From: Mycobacterium sp. 852002-50816_SCH5313054-b
Lineage (GTDB): Bacteria; Actinomycetota; Actinomycetes; Mycobacteriales; Mycobacteriaceae
Assembly: GCF_001667185.1 (NCBI RefSeq)
Contig: NZ_LZIC01000118.1
Coordinates: forward strand, 1-64,000
DNA: 64,000 nucleotides
Direction of reading: 5' to 3'
In this document: positions 43,396 through 52,590 of the stretch, piece by piece
Layout: each line of letters starts with the position of its first letter
How positions within the stretch are numbered: the first letter of the stretch is position 1
Translations under genes and position numbers: made by a program
Notes under the pieces: model-generated
What the model was told of the DNA's origin: nothing
Database searches by the model: none
The model's input: only the letters and a program-made list of their open reading frames with translations

Positions 43396-43701
43396 TTACG
43401 ACGGACGGCTTCTGACGTCGAAGTCGACCCGTTCACCGTCGACCTTGGTGATGCGCATGTGCGCGGTGTAGGGCTTGCCCTCGGGGCCGGTGAAGTGGCA
43501 GTCGAACTCCTGGCCGACTTTGGCCTCCACCCCCGAGGGGCAGTGCACATCGGTCGGGTGAAAGCCCGTCTGGCCGGAGACGACGTCGACGACGGATTGC
43601 GCCGCCCCCTCCGGCCTGACGGTGGACTTGGGGCTGCACGCGGTCAGCAGGACCAAGGTTGCGACGGAGCCCGCGACTAAGCGGGCGCTGCTGTTTGCCA
43701 T
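43396..43701 (-). CDS. DUF4333 lipoprotein
   Basis: The 101-residue protein has a lipoprotein signal with lipobox LLTAC (about Cys22) and a DUF4333 domain with two cysteines (VHCPSG, FDCHFTG). Small actinobacterial surface protein of unknown function. The ATG at 43701 starts the signal peptide. It is the last feature before tpx on the same strand. Confidence 0.88.
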   Translation of the reverse strand: MANSSARLVAGSVATLVLLTACSPKSTVRPEGAAQSVVDVVSGQTGFHPTDVHCPSGVEAKVGQEFDCHFTGPEGKPYTAHMRITKVDGERVDFDVRSRPS

Positions 43702-43777
43702 TGTTGAGGCTAACACGCAATTGTGACGATATGGCAGCTCAGAGGGCCCTAGCGCTCGAGGCTGCAAACAGACGGCG

Positions 43778-44272
43778 TCAGCCCACCGCCGCCAGCGCCG
43801 CGTCGTAGTCGGGCTCCTGCGCGATCTCGGGCACCAACTCGGTGTAGGCGACCTGCCCGTCGGCGCCGACCACGACCACGGCGCGCGCCAGCAGTCCGGC
43901 CATCGGGCCGTCGACGATGCTGACGCCGTAGTCCTGTCCGAAGCTGTCGCGGAACGCCGACCCCGTCTTGACGTTCTCGATGCCTTCCGCGCCGCAGAAT
44001 CGCGCCTGTGCGAACGGCAGGTCGTTCGACACGCACAACACGGACGCGCCGCTCGCGGCCGCGCGCTCGTTGAAGGTCCTCACGCTCGTCGCGCACACCG
44101 GTGTGTCGATGGACGGAAAGATGTTCAGCACCACGGGCTTACCGCTGAACTGGTCGTTGCTGACCGCGCCCAGATCGGTGCCGACCAGATTGAAGGCCGG
44201 GGCCGGAGAGCCGACGGCCGGAAGCTCGCCGACGGTGTTGATCGGGTTTCCACGCAAGGTTATCTGTGCCAT
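43778..44272 (-). CDS. tpx: Thiol peroxidase Tpx
   Basis: The 164-residue peroxiredoxin has peroxidatic Cys60 (DTPVCATS), resolving Cys93 (ARFCGAEG) and a further Cys80, as in M. tuberculosis Tpx (Rv1932). It reduces hydroperoxides with thioredoxin. GlxA and DJ-1 genes are divergent, as Rv1931c and Rv1930c are beside tpx in M. tuberculosis. Confidence 0.96.
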   Translation of the reverse strand: MAQITLRGNPINTVGELPAVGSPAPAFNLVGTDLGAVSNDQFSGKPVVLNIFPSIDTPVCATSVRTFNERAAASGASVLCVSNDLPFAQARFCGAEGIENVKTGSAFRDSFGQDYGVSIVDGPMAGLLARAVVVVGADGQVAYTELVPEIAQEPDYDAALAAVG

Positions 44273-44381
44273 GGGCACAGTCTGCCAAGCCCGGTGCGGA
44301 CCCCTCGGGTCAGGTCCGTATGTCCTAATTCGTGGGGTATGGGGCGTTGACGCCATGCCAGGGGTGGCCGAGGCTGAGTGC

Positions 44382-45332
44382 ATGGCTCGCAAGGTGGTGA
44401 TCGTCGGCTTTCCCGGCGTTCAGGGGCTTGACGTGGTGGGGCCCCACGAGGTGTTCACCGGTGCGTCGCTGCTGACCGGGGGCGGGTACGACGTCCTCGT
44501 GGCGTCGGTCGACGGCCGGCCGGTGACCACCGCCACCGGCCTGGCCTTCCTGGCCGAGCCGCTGCCCGACCCGAGCGAAGCCATCGACACCGTGGTGTTG
44601 CCCGGCGGCGGCGGCGTCGAGGAAGCGCGATCCGATCCGGAGTTGCTCGGCTGGATCAAAAGGGTCACCGGAAACGCCCGCCGGGTGGTCACCGTCTGCA
44701 CGGGCGCGTTCCTCGCCGCCGAGGCGGGGCTGCTCGACGGCCGGCGGGTTACCACCCACTGGGCGTTCGCCGGGCGGTTGGCCCGCGAGTTCCCCGCCGT
44801 CGACGTCGATCCGGACCCGATCTTCATCCGCAGCTCGGACACGGTGTGGACGGCCGCGGGTGTCACCGCCGGCATCGACCTCTCGCTGTCCCTGGTCGAG
44901 GACGACCACGGCACCGACGTCGCGCAGACGGTCGCCCGCTGGCTCGTGCTGTACTTGCGCCGCCCGGGCGGCCAGACACAATTCGCGGCGCCGGTGTGGA
45001 TGCCGCGCGCCAAACGCACCTCCATCCGCCAGGTGCAGGAGGCCATCGAGGCCGAACCGGGTGGTCCGCACAGCATCGGGGACCTGGCCCGCCGCGCGGC
45101 GATGAGCCCGCGCCACTTCACGCGCGTCTTCACCGACGAGGTGGGCGAGGCGCCCGGCCACTACGTCGAACGCATCCGCACCGAAGCCGCGCGCCGGCAG
45201 TTGGAGGAGACCGACGACACCGTCGTCGCCATCGCGGCCCGGTGTGGCTTCGGCACCGCGGAAACGATGCGGCGCAACTTCATTCGGCGCGTCGGCATTC
45301 CACCGGATCAGTACCGCAAGGCTTTCGCCTGA
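44382..45332 (+). CDS. GlxA-type regulator: DJ-1/PfpI domain plus AraC HTH (Rv1931c type)
   Basis: The 316-residue protein has an N-terminal DJ-1-like domain (VVLPGGGGVEEA, nucleophile-elbow Cys in TVCTGAF) and a C-terminal AraC double HTH (IGDLARRAAMSPRHFTRVF). An ATG at 44355 is an alternative start. It is followed after 19 bases by a stand-alone DJ-1 protein and divergent from tpx. Its regulon is unknown. Confidence 0.9.
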   Translation: MARKVVIVGFPGVQGLDVVGPHEVFTGASLLTGGGYDVLVASVDGRPVTTATGLAFLAEPLPDPSEAIDTVVLPGGGGVEEARSDPELLGWIKRVTGNARRVVTVCTGAFLAAEAGLLDGRRVTTHWAFAGRLAREFPAVDVDPDPIFIRSSDTVWTAAGVTAGIDLSLSLVEDDHGTDVAQTVARWLVLYLRRPGGQTQFAAPVWMPRAKRTSIRQVQEAIEAEPGGPHSIGDLARRAAMSPRHFTRVFTDEVGEAPGHYVERIRTEAARRQLEETDDTVVAIAARCGFGTAETMRRNFIRRVGIPPDQYRKAFA

Positions 45333-45351
45333 TCGAGAAAGGATCACCCCG

Positions 45352-46116
45352 ATGTCCCAAACCCAAATCGCAATCGTGGTCTACCCTGGCTTCACCGCGC
45401 TGGACATGATCGGCCCCTACGAGGTGCTGCGCAACCTGCCCGGCGCTGAGGTGCGATTCGTGTGGCACGAACCCGGACCGATCACCGCCGACTCGGGCGT
45501 GCTGGTGATCGGGGCCTCGCACTCGCTGGCCGAAACCCCCTCCCCGGACGTGATTCTGGTGCCGGGCGGCCCGTCGACTCCGGTGCACGCGCGCGACGAG
45601 GCGCTGCTGGAGTGGCTGCGCCGGGCGCATTCGACCGCCGGCTGGACGACGTCGGTGTGCTCGGGTTCGGTGATCCTGGCGGCCGCCGGTCTGCTCAAGG
45701 ACCGCCGCGCCACGTCGCACTGGATCGCTCTTCCCGCGCTGCAGGCGTTCGGCGTCATCCCGGTGTCCGACGAGCGGATCGTGCAGCAGGACAACGTGAT
45801 CACGAGCGCGGGCGTGTCCGCCGGGATCGACCTCGCGCTGTGGCTGGCCGGCCAGATCGGCGGGGAGGGCCGCGCCAAGGCGATCCAGCTCGCGATCGAA
45901 TACGACCCGCAGCCGCCGTTCGACTCCGGTCACATGTCCAAGGCGTCGGCGAGCACGAAGGCCGCCGCCACGGCGCTGCTGTCCAGGGACAGCGTCAAGC
46001 CCGCCAACCTGAAGGCGACGACGCTGCTGGCCTGGGATCAGGCGTTGAGCGCGGTCCGGTCGCGCCGGCGGAGGCGGGTCTTTACCGCCACGGCCGTACC
46101 GGTCGGCAGGTCGTAG
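45352..46116 (+). CDS. DJ-1/PfpI-family protein (Rv1930c type)
   Basis: The 254-residue protein has a DJ-1 fold with VILVPGGPSTPVHA, SVCSGSVILAAAGLL (elbow Cys) and SHWIALPALQAFGV. Related to isonitrile-hydratase-like proteins, with a C-terminal basic extension. GAAAGGA precedes the ATG. Cotranscribed with the GlxA gene, whose N domain is its relative. Confidence 0.88.
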   Translation: MSQTQIAIVVYPGFTALDMIGPYEVLRNLPGAEVRFVWHEPGPITADSGVLVIGASHSLAETPSPDVILVPGGPSTPVHARDEALLEWLRRAHSTAGWTTSVCSGSVILAAAGLLKDRRATSHWIALPALQAFGVIPVSDERIVQQDNVITSAGVSAGIDLALWLAGQIGGEGRAKAIQLAIEYDPQPPFDSGHMSKASASTKAAATALLSRDSVKPANLKATTLLAWDQALSAVRSRRRRRVFTATAVPVGRS

Positions 46117-46130
46117 CGTGCGCGCGGGGC

Positions 46131-46168
46131 TTGACTTATTCGTTTAGCAAGTCCTAAATTTAGCGAGT
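46131..46168 (+). promoter_or_regulatory. Near-consensus leaderless promoter with repeated operator half-sites
   Basis: TTGACT (46131-46136), 18 bp and TAAATT (46155-46160) place +1 six bases on, at GTG 46167. TTTAGCAAGT (46143-46152) and TTTAGCGAGT (46159-46168) are direct repeats 16 bp apart, and CTAAATTTAG is a palindrome over the -10. This is a likely binding site for the ArsR product. Confidence 0.8.
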
Positions 46169-46724
46169 GCTTAACAAAGGCGTCGCTCCCCCGCTGCTGT
46201 ACCGCGCTGCGACGGATCGTGCGGTTGCGGCCGTCGAGGCGGTCAGGCCCGACCAGCTCGGGTGGCCGACGCCGTGCTCGGACTGGTCGGTGCAGCAGCT
46301 CATTGACCACCTTGTCGGCGGCGCGGACTATCTGCTCTCGGCGGCGACCGGGGCCGAGCCGGTTTCGCCCGCGGGACGGGCCGCCACCGACTACCGAGAC
46401 CGTGTGGACCGCGTCCTGACCGCCCTCGAATCGCCCGGCGCGATGGAGCGCGTCTGCGTCTCGCCGCTCGGCTTCGACTGGCCGGTGTCCGACGCCGTCG
46501 CCGGCACGTTCATGGACGTGCTGATCCACACCTGGGACCTGGCCCGGGCGACGGGCCAGGATGAACGGCTCGACGCGGGCCTGGTGGAGGCCTGCGCGGC
46601 CATGTTTCTCCCCGAAATGCCAAGGCGGGGGCGCGAAGCGGGGATCATCGGCCCCGAGGTGGTGCCTGGCGCGGGCGCGTCGGCGCAGGATCGGCTGCTG
46701 GCGGCGATGGGCCGCGCACCATGA
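46167..46724 (+). CDS. TIGR03086-family (DinB-like) protein
   Basis: The 185-residue four-helix protein has TPCSDWSVQQLIDHLVGG and FMDVLIHTWDLARATGQ, the two metal-site regions of the DinB/mycothiol-maleylpyruvate isomerase-like fold. GTG is at the predicted +1. It overlaps the ArsR start by four bases, so it heads a four-gene operon. Thiol-transfer function is possible but unproven. Confidence 0.87.
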   Translation: MLNKGVAPPLLYRAATDRAVAAVEAVRPDQLGWPTPCSDWSVQQLIDHLVGGADYLLSAATGAEPVSPAGRAATDYRDRVDRVLTALESPGAMERVCVSPLGFDWPVSDAVAGTFMDVLIHTWDLARATGQDERLDAGLVEACAAMFLPEMPRRGREAGIIGPEVVPGAGASAQDRLLAAMGRAP

Positions 46725-47035
46725 CAGAGCCGGCCGTCGAGGATGCCATCCGGGCGTTGGCCCACCCGGGCCGGCGCACGATGCTTCGATTGGTATGGGA
46801 TCGGGAGCGGCCCGCGTCAGCCCTCGCCGAGGCCGCCGGGCTGTCGAAATCGGCTGCGAGCCAACACCTCAAGATCTTGCGCGACGCGGGACTGGTCGAC
46901 GTCCGTGTCGATGCGACGCGTCGGCTGTATCGCGCCGACCTGGCGCGGGTCGCCGAGGTGGCCGCGCTGCTCGACGACTTCTGGGCCGCGCCGCTGCAAC
47001 GGCTACGCGCCGCCGCCGAAGGCGAATCGCCGTGA
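46721..47035 (+). CDS. ArsR-family repressor
   Basis: The 104-residue winged-helix protein has AIRALAHPGRRTMLRLVW and LSKSAASQHLKILRDAGLVD. No metal-binding cysteines are visible, so it is of the ArsR subgroup paired with SRPBCC proteins. ATGA overlap upstream, GTGA overlap downstream. Confidence 0.92.
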   Translation: MTEPAVEDAIRALAHPGRRTMLRLVWDRERPASALAEAAGLSKSAASQHLKILRDAGLVDVRVDATRRLYRADLARVAEVAALLDDFWAAPLQRLRAAAEGESP

Positions 47036-47499
47036 AGCTCGTCATCCAGCAGCTTGCCGTGCGGGCGACCCCCGAGCGTGTCTTCGAATTGTTCACCGAC
47101 CCGGTGCAATTCGGCCAATGGATGGCCGAGGGCGCAATCCTGGAGGCCACCCCGGGCGGCGTCGTCCGCTGGACCCACCCCAACGGCGACACCGTGTCGG
47201 GCCGCTACGTCGAAGTCGACCCGCCGCGGCGAATCGTGTTCACCTACGGCTGGGAACGCGCCGACGTCGGGATCCCGCCGGGCTCAACCACAGTCGAGAT
47301 CGACCTCGTCGCGCAGCCGGACGGCACCACGCTCGTCAAACTGCTCCATCGTGGCCTCGAGGATGGGGCCGCGGAGGCTCACGACGGCGGCTGGACCCAC
47401 TACCTCGACCGGCTACGCCGCACCGCCGACGGCGAGGACGTCGGCGCCGATCCGTGGGCCGATCGTCGGGTGCCAAGTCGTGCGGAGCTACACCGGTGA
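47032..47499 (+). CDS. SRPBCC (AHSA1-like) protein
   Basis: The 155-residue protein starts VIQQLAVRATPERVFELF, with FTYGWERADVG and GGWTHYLDRLRR at the end, typical of the Aha1/SRPBCC ligand-binding fold. In actinobacteria this family is often encoded next to an ArsR gene, as here. Overlapping GTGA starts on both sides show coupled translation. Confidence 0.92.
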   Translation: MKLVIQQLAVRATPERVFELFTDPVQFGQWMAEGAILEATPGGVVRWTHPNGDTVSGRYVEVDPPRRIVFTYGWERADVGIPPGSTTVEIDLVAQPDGTTLVKLLHRGLEDGAAEAHDGGWTHYLDRLRRTADGEDVGADPWADRRVPSRAELHR

Positions 47500-47834
47500 C
47501 CGGCGGGTCCACCGAAGCCAGCTTCTGGGCGGTCGCCGAACCGTTGTTGGCCGACGCCACCATCACCCGGTCGACCATGATGGGCCTCCCCTGCCTGCGC
47601 GCCGACGGCCATTTCTTCGCCTCTTACGACCGGCGCAGCAACGCGCTCGTCGTGAAGCTGCCGGCGGCCCGGGTCGACGGACTCATCGAAGCCGGTGCGG
47701 CCGAACCGTTCGCGCCTTCCGGTCGGCGCTTTCGCGAATGGGCCTCCATCGGATCTGGCCGCGAAGAAGCCTGGCCCGCGCTGCTCCGTGAAGCGCTCGC
47801 GTTCGTCGCGGGCCGAGTGGTTTCAGGCGATTAG
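47496..47834 (+). CDS. MmcQ/YjbR- or TfoX-like protein
   Basis: The 112-residue protein reads STMMGLPCLRADGHFFASYD, KLPAARVDGLIEAG and FREWASIGSG. This looks like the YjbR/TfoX_N fold, but I cannot decide which. The GTG overlaps the SRPBCC stop. It ends the four-gene operon. Confidence 0.75.
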   Translation: MTGGSTEASFWAVAEPLLADATITRSTMMGLPCLRADGHFFASYDRRSNALVVKLPAARVDGLIEAGAAEPFAPSGRRFREWASIGSGREEAWPALLREALAFVAGRVVSGD

Positions 47835-47841
47835 CCCCGCG

Positions 47842-48318
47842 CTACGCCTGGGGTTGCAGGATCTCGGTTGACGCGAGCTGGCCGCCGGCCTGCATCCAGG
47901 CCGCGACTACCCGGGGCGCGTCCCGGTTCGGGTTGTAGATGTCCTCCTCGCTGGAGAACAGGCCGTCGCCGGCGTAGACCAGCCGGGTCCAGTTGGGAAA
48001 CCAGAACGGCTCGCCGTCCGGGTCGGTCGGGTGGTCGAGCAGGTTCTTGATCATGACGACGACGGCGTCGTTGTCCTCGTCGTGGGCAACCCAGTCATTC
48101 GGAAAACGCATGTGCGGGAAGGGCGCCATCACCGCGACGATCCAGTCCCGCACCGCCTCGCGGCCGTGGAAGACGCCGTAGTGATGCTCGGTGTAGACGA
48201 CGTCCTCGGTGAAGAGATCCGCAAATGGTCGCCAGTCGCCCGAGGCGCTGCACCCCTCGACGACCGTCGTGTAGTTGTCGACGGCTTGCTCGATTTCGGC
48301 CCTGCTGAATTTGCCCAT
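47842..48318 (-). CDS. SnoaL/NTF2-like protein
   Basis: The 158-residue protein has EQAVDNYTTVVEGCSASGDW, DLFTEDVVYTEH and FHGREAVRDWI of the SnoaL-like alpha+beta barrel. Minus-strand TAGTGT (48326-48331) lies seven bases from the ATG at 48318, which favours it over the codon at 48327. It is divergent from an SDR and could act on the same substrate. Confidence 0.88.
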   Translation of the reverse strand: MGKFSRAEIEQAVDNYTTVVEGCSASGDWRPFADLFTEDVVYTEHHYGVFHGREAVRDWIVAVMAPFPHMRFPNDWVAHDEDNDAVVVMIKNLLDHPTDPDGEPFWFPNWTRLVYAGDGLFSSEEDIYNPNRDAPRVVAAWMQAGGQLASTEILQPQA

Positions 48319-48376
48319 AGCGGACACACTAGAACGTGTTTCGATTCAAGGTGACTGCTCTGAATGGAGATATCGC

Positions 48377-49144
48377 ATGGGCGTGCTGAAGCTGTTCGAC
48401 CTGCACGGCAAGAAGGCTCTGGTGACCGGGGCATCCAGCGGCATCGGAAAGGAAGTGGCGCTGGCCTACGTCCAAGCCGGCGCGGAAGTGGCGATCGCGG
48501 CACGACATCCCGAGGCCCTGGAGGAGGCCGCCGCGGAGCTTACGGCGGCCGGCGGCCGGGTGGTGCCCATCAGTTGCGACGTGACCCGGCCCGACCAGGT
48601 CGACGGCATGCTGGACCGGGCGACCGCGGAGCTGGGCGGCATCGACATCGCGGTCTGCAACGCCGGGATCATCACCGTCACACCGATGCTGGACATGCCG
48701 CCCGAGGAATTCCAGCGCATCCAGGACACCAACGTGACGGGCGTGTTCCTGACCGCCCGGGCCGCGGCGCGGGCGATGGTCGCGCAGGGCCGGGGTGGGT
48801 CCATCATCACCACGGCGTCGATGTCCGGGCACATCATCAACATTCCCCAGCAGGTCGGCCACTACTGCGCCTCCAAGGCGGCGGTCATCCACCTGACCAA
48901 GGCCATGGCCGTCGAGTTCGCGCCGCACCACATCCGGGTGAACAGCGTCAGTCCGGGCTACATCCTCACGGAGCTCGTCATGCCCTTCGCCGACCTACAC
49001 GCCCAGTGGGAGCCGAAGATACCGATGGGCCGGCTGGGCCGGCCCGAGGAACTCGCCGCCCTGTACGTGTATCTGGCCGGCGAGGCGTCCAGCTACATGA
49101 CCGGCTCCGACATCGTCATCGATGGTGGGTACTGCTGCCCGTGA
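48377..49144 (+). CDS. Short-chain dehydrogenase/reductase (Rv1928c type)
   Basis: The 255-residue protein has TGASSGIG, NAGI, and YCASK with a serine in the TTASMSG strand. Length and position beside the DUF2071 gene match M. tuberculosis Rv1928c/Rv1927. Its last 29 bases overlap the convergent DUF2071 gene. Confidence 0.92.
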   Translation: MGVLKLFDLHGKKALVTGASSGIGKEVALAYVQAGAEVAIAARHPEALEEAAAELTAAGGRVVPISCDVTRPDQVDGMLDRATAELGGIDIAVCNAGIITVTPMLDMPPEEFQRIQDTNVTGVFLTARAAARAMVAQGRGGSIITTASMSGHIINIPQQVGHYCASKAAVIHLTKAMAVEFAPHHIRVNSVSPGYILTELVMPFADLHAQWEPKIPMGRLGRPEELAALYVYLAGEASSYMTGSDIVIDGGYCCP

Positions 49145-49913
49145 TCGTGGGTCGGTCCACGAGGCACGGGCGACCGAAGCGCGCCCGCACGCCGTCGGAA
49201 AACAGGGCACGCAGGCGCTCGCCGGCGGGCCGTACCCCGCTCGCGCCCAGCAACTCGTCGCTCAGTTCGACGATCTCGGCGGCGCGCATCGGCCACGGGT
49301 CGTGCTCGTTGGGCACCCACCAGGTCCGGCCGGCCTTGCGGGTGTGCGCGCCCCACCGGGCGGTCAGCCAGACCTCCAACGGTGTCGGCTCGACCACGTC
49401 ACCGAGGGCGACCGTCACCCGGCTGCGCAGGCCGCGGCGGGGCCAGCGGCGCACGCTGTCGTAGTCGATGTGGTCGCCGCGGCGCGTCACCCGCATCTTC
49501 GCCCAGGTGTAGGGCACGCCGAGGCCCGCCCGGATCGCGGGCACGGCGGCCAGGCGCGCGGTTTCGAGCGACCGGAACATCACACCGTGCCGGTCGGCGT
49601 CGTCGATCGAATAGAGCCGGACGTTGGTCTCGGCGAATCGGCCGAAGTAAGGCAGCGGGAACGCGGTGCCAACTCGGGTGCTGGCGAGCACGAACGGGAT
49701 CAGCGACACATAGGTCATCCCGTCCGCGAAGACGTCCGGACGGGTGCCGGGCGGGTAGAGGGCGTCGACGCTTTCCGGCCGCACCGGCCAGTGGATGAAG
49801 GTCAGATCGGCCCAGCGCTGCTCGAAGGTGACGCGTCCCGGAAGCGGTGGCGGCGCGACCGGATACCCGGCGAGACCCGGTTGCGCGTCCGGAAGTTCGG
49901 GAGGGACGGCCAC
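49116..49913 (-). CDS. DUF2071 protein (Rv1927 type)
   Basis: The 265-residue protein has VTFEQRWADLTFIHWPV, YVSLIPFVL, FAETNVRLYS and MFRSLET, the DUF2071 consensus. Function unknown. GTG start. It overlaps the SDR gene tail-to-tail by 29 bases. Confidence 0.88.
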   Translation of the reverse strand: MAVPPELPDAQPGLAGYPVAPPPLPGRVTFEQRWADLTFIHWPVRPESVDALYPPGTRPDVFADGMTYVSLIPFVLASTRVGTAFPLPYFGRFAETNVRLYSIDDADRHGVMFRSLETARLAAVPAIRAGLGVPYTWAKMRVTRRGDHIDYDSVRRWPRRGLRSRVTVALGDVVEPTPLEVWLTARWGAHTRKAGRTWWVPNEHDPWPMRAAEIVELSDELLGASGVRPAGERLRALFSDGVRARFGRPCLVDRPTITGSSTHHR

Positions 49914-49945
49914 TCGATCATGGTGGCACTCGTCGGCTTTGCCGC

Positions 49946-50623
49946 CTATCCCTCCAGCTGACCGGAGATCCCCCGCGCGATGCTGGCCTGCGTCGTCGAG
50001 GGCAACACGATGAGGCCGTCGAGCTCTTTGCGGGCCAGGTCGAAGGCTTTTTGTCGTTCCTGCGGCGCCGCGGCGGGGTCCGCGGCCACCCGCAAGAGGC
50101 TCTGGGCGCGCGCGATCCGCTGCCGGGCTTCGGCGGAGAAGTCGCTGCGGCGCCTGCGCGTCGCCTCGGCCTCGGCGACGTTGAACGCGGTCACGTAGTC
50201 CTCGACGGCGGATTGATACCGCGCCGCTGCCTCCCGATCATCCAGGAGGTCTTCGGCCTTGACGGGGCGCAGGAAGTCCGCCCGGAGCTTGGCTTTGTGG
50301 AAGCCGACCGTGAGCGGATCACGCATGTCGGTCATCAGCGGGAAGTCGAGCAGCTTGGCGACGTCGAGTTCGTACTCGAGCCAGCGTGCGTCGGTGCGGC
50401 CGTGCTCGTCGATGACACGCCGGAGCGAATACCATTGCGCCGCTTGGCTATTGGCGTTACCGTCCGGCGCCCCCACGGCTTCCGCCGGGCGCGTTTGATC
50501 CAGCTCCCGCGGCTCTTCGGCGCGCCGCTTGTTGGCGGTGAACGCCCGCACCACCGCGACCACCATGCCCGTCAGCGGCAGGATCACGATCAGGAGCTCC
50601 GCCAGTCGGATGAGCAGACCCAC
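49946..50623 (-). CDS. Membrane-anchored protein of unknown function
   Basis: The 225-residue protein has one N-terminal membrane helix (about 3-28) and a charged, helical cytoplasmic part (ELDVAKLLDFPLMTDMRDPL). I recall similar hypothetical mycobacterial proteins without a named domain. GTG start. It lies between fadD31 and the DUF2071 gene on the same strand. Confidence 0.8.
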   Translation of the reverse strand: MGLLIRLAELLIVILPLTGMVVAVVRAFTANKRRAEEPRELDQTRPAEAVGAPDGNANSQAAQWYSLRRVIDEHGRTDARWLEYELDVAKLLDFPLMTDMRDPLTVGFHKAKLRADFLRPVKAEDLLDDREAAARYQSAVEDYVTAFNVAEAEATRRRRSDFSAEARQRIARAQSLLRVAADPAAAPQERQKAFDLARKELDGLIVLPSTTQASIARGISGQLEG

Positions 50624-50671
50624 CCCGCCAGGATGCCACCGCTGTGCCTTCCGGCGAGGGGGCGGCGCTTG

Positions 50672-52507
50672 CTAATGCACTCCCAGTGCGTCGCTGAGGT
50701 ATTGCGCGCGGCAGGCTCGGCGGGCCAGTTTGCCGCTGGTGGTGCGCGGGATGCCACCGGCCGGCAGGAAACGCACGTCGGAGACCGGCACGCCGTGCCG
50801 GCGTGATACCGCGTTCCCGATCGCCTCGATCGCCGGCTGGGGATCCTCGCGACCGCTGCCCGCTGCGCGTTCGGCGATCACCACGAGACGCTCTTGGCCG
50901 TGCTCCGGCACGCAGAACGCGGTCACGTACCCACGTCGCACCATCGGCGAGGCTTCGGCGACGGTGGCCTCGATGTCCTGCGGGTAGTGGTTGCGGCCCG
51001 CGATGGTGATGAGGTCCGCGATGCGGCCCGTGACGTAGATCTCGCCGTCGAGGTACACGCCCAGGTCCCCGGTCCGCAACCAGGGCCGCCCGGCCTTCGA
51101 GCCCTCGGCGTGGCTGCCGTCGCCAAGCCGCGAGTGCAGCGTGGCGCCGAAGGCCAGCCGGCTTTCCTCGGGCAGCCCCCAATATCCGCGACCGACGTTG
51201 TTGCCCTGCAGCCAGATCTCGCCGACCTCACCGTCGGGCAGCTCGGATCCGCTGTCGGGGTCGACGATCACCGCCCACAGGCTGCGAGCGACCCGCCCGC
51301 AGGACACCTGCGCCACCGCGTTCGGGGCGTCCGCCGCGACGCGAATCGCGCGACCGGCGCTCAACTGTTCGCGGTCGAGATACACGACGGATGCCTCGGC
51401 GGAGGCATCGATGGTCGCGATCATCAGGGTCGCCTCCGCGATGCCGTACGAGGGCTTGAATGCCGTGCGCGGCAATCCATACGGGGCGAAGGCCTTGTTG
51501 AAGGTCCGGATCGCCTCGATGCTGACCGGCTCGGAACCGATGATGAGCACGACATTGCTGAGGTCGACGTCGTCACCGGGCGCGGGCAGCCCGCGCTGCG
51601 CCGTCCACTCGTAGGCGAAGTTCGGAGCGGCGGTCACCACCCGACCCTGCTTCGACCCGGCGGACAGCGCGTGGATCCAGCGCAGCGGCCTGCGGACAAA
51701 GGCGGTGGGCGACATCAGGGTGGAGTGCCCGCCGTACACGGCGGGAAAGCCGATCATCGACAGGCCCATGTCGTGGTAGAGCGGTAACCAGCTGACGCCG
51801 TGGGTGTTTCGGTCCAGCAGGTCGATCGAGAGGATCATCTGCACGAGGTTGGTGCCGACGGCGCGGTGGGTGATCTCCACCCCGAACGGGGGGCGCGTCG
51901 CACCCGAGGTGTACTGCAGGTGCGAAACGCGGTCGACGTCGAGTTCGACGGGCACGAACAGCTCCCCCGCCGAGTCGGGTATCCGGTCGATGACGATCAG
52001 CTGCGGCTTGCGCAAGTCCGGGAGGTTGACGAGAAAGTTCTCCACCGCTTCCTTCGCGGCCGCCGTGGTGAGCACCGCGGCGGGCCGGGAGTCGCGCAGC
52101 GCCGTCTCCAGACGTTCGGCGTGGCCGGGCAGTTCGGGCGCGAACAACGGCACCGCGGTGGTCCCGGCCTTGATCGCGGCGTAGAAGCCGGCGACGTAGT
52201 CGATGCCCTGCGGCGCCAGGATCGCCACCCGGTCGCCCTCGCCGGCGAATTGCTGCACCCGCGCAGCGATGGCCCCCAACCGGACCCCGAATTGGGCCCA
52301 GGTCACTTCTCTTGCGTTTCCTTCGGAGCGGGCATAGTCCAGGAAGCGATACGCCACGGCGTCACCGACATTGGCGATGTTGCGCTCGATGAGCGATATC
52401 AGGGTGGTGCCCGGCGGCAACTCGACGCCGCCCTCGGCGTTCAGGCAGTCCTCTATCAGTAGCAGCCCCTGTGGAGCCGCGGCGCTGTGCCGGGAACCGC
52501 AATCCAT
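50672..52507 (-). CDS. fadD31: Long-chain fatty acyl-AMP ligase, FadD31 type
   Basis: The 611-residue adenylating enzyme has the P-loop-like YTSGATRPP, WLPLYHDMGLSMIGF, an A-site GRIADLITIAGRNHYPQDI, and C-terminal TTSGKLARRAC. These fit fatty acyl-AMP ligases (FAAL), which pass acyl-adenylates to polyketide synthases. The M. tuberculosis neighbours Rv1927/Rv1928c are also next to fadD31 (Rv1925). TAGACT on the minus strand lies six bases before the ATG. No polyketide synthase gene is adjacent here. Confidence 0.9.
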   Translation of the reverse strand: MDCGSRHSAAAPQGLLLIEDCLNAEGGVELPPGTTLISLIERNIANVGDAVAYRFLDYARSEGNAREVTWAQFGVRLGAIAARVQQFAGEGDRVAILAPQGIDYVAGFYAAIKAGTTAVPLFAPELPGHAERLETALRDSRPAAVLTTAAAKEAVENFLVNLPDLRKPQLIVIDRIPDSAGELFVPVELDVDRVSHLQYTSGATRPPFGVEITHRAVGTNLVQMILSIDLLDRNTHGVSWLPLYHDMGLSMIGFPAVYGGHSTLMSPTAFVRRPLRWIHALSAGSKQGRVVTAAPNFAYEWTAQRGLPAPGDDVDLSNVVLIIGSEPVSIEAIRTFNKAFAPYGLPRTAFKPSYGIAEATLMIATIDASAEASVVYLDREQLSAGRAIRVAADAPNAVAQVSCGRVARSLWAVIVDPDSGSELPDGEVGEIWLQGNNVGRGYWGLPEESRLAFGATLHSRLGDGSHAEGSKAGRPWLRTGDLGVYLDGEIYVTGRIADLITIAGRNHYPQDIEATVAEASPMVRRGYVTAFCVPEHGQERLVVIAERAAGSGREDPQPAIEAIGNAVSRRHGVPVSDVRFLPAGGIPRTTSGKLARRACRAQYLSDALGVH

Positions 52508-52590
52508 GAGCGCAGTCTAGGTGCCCGCCGCGGCCGGTCCGTGCCCCCGTGCGGCGCCGCGAACGGTGCGGTCGGGGCGACGAGGCGGTC

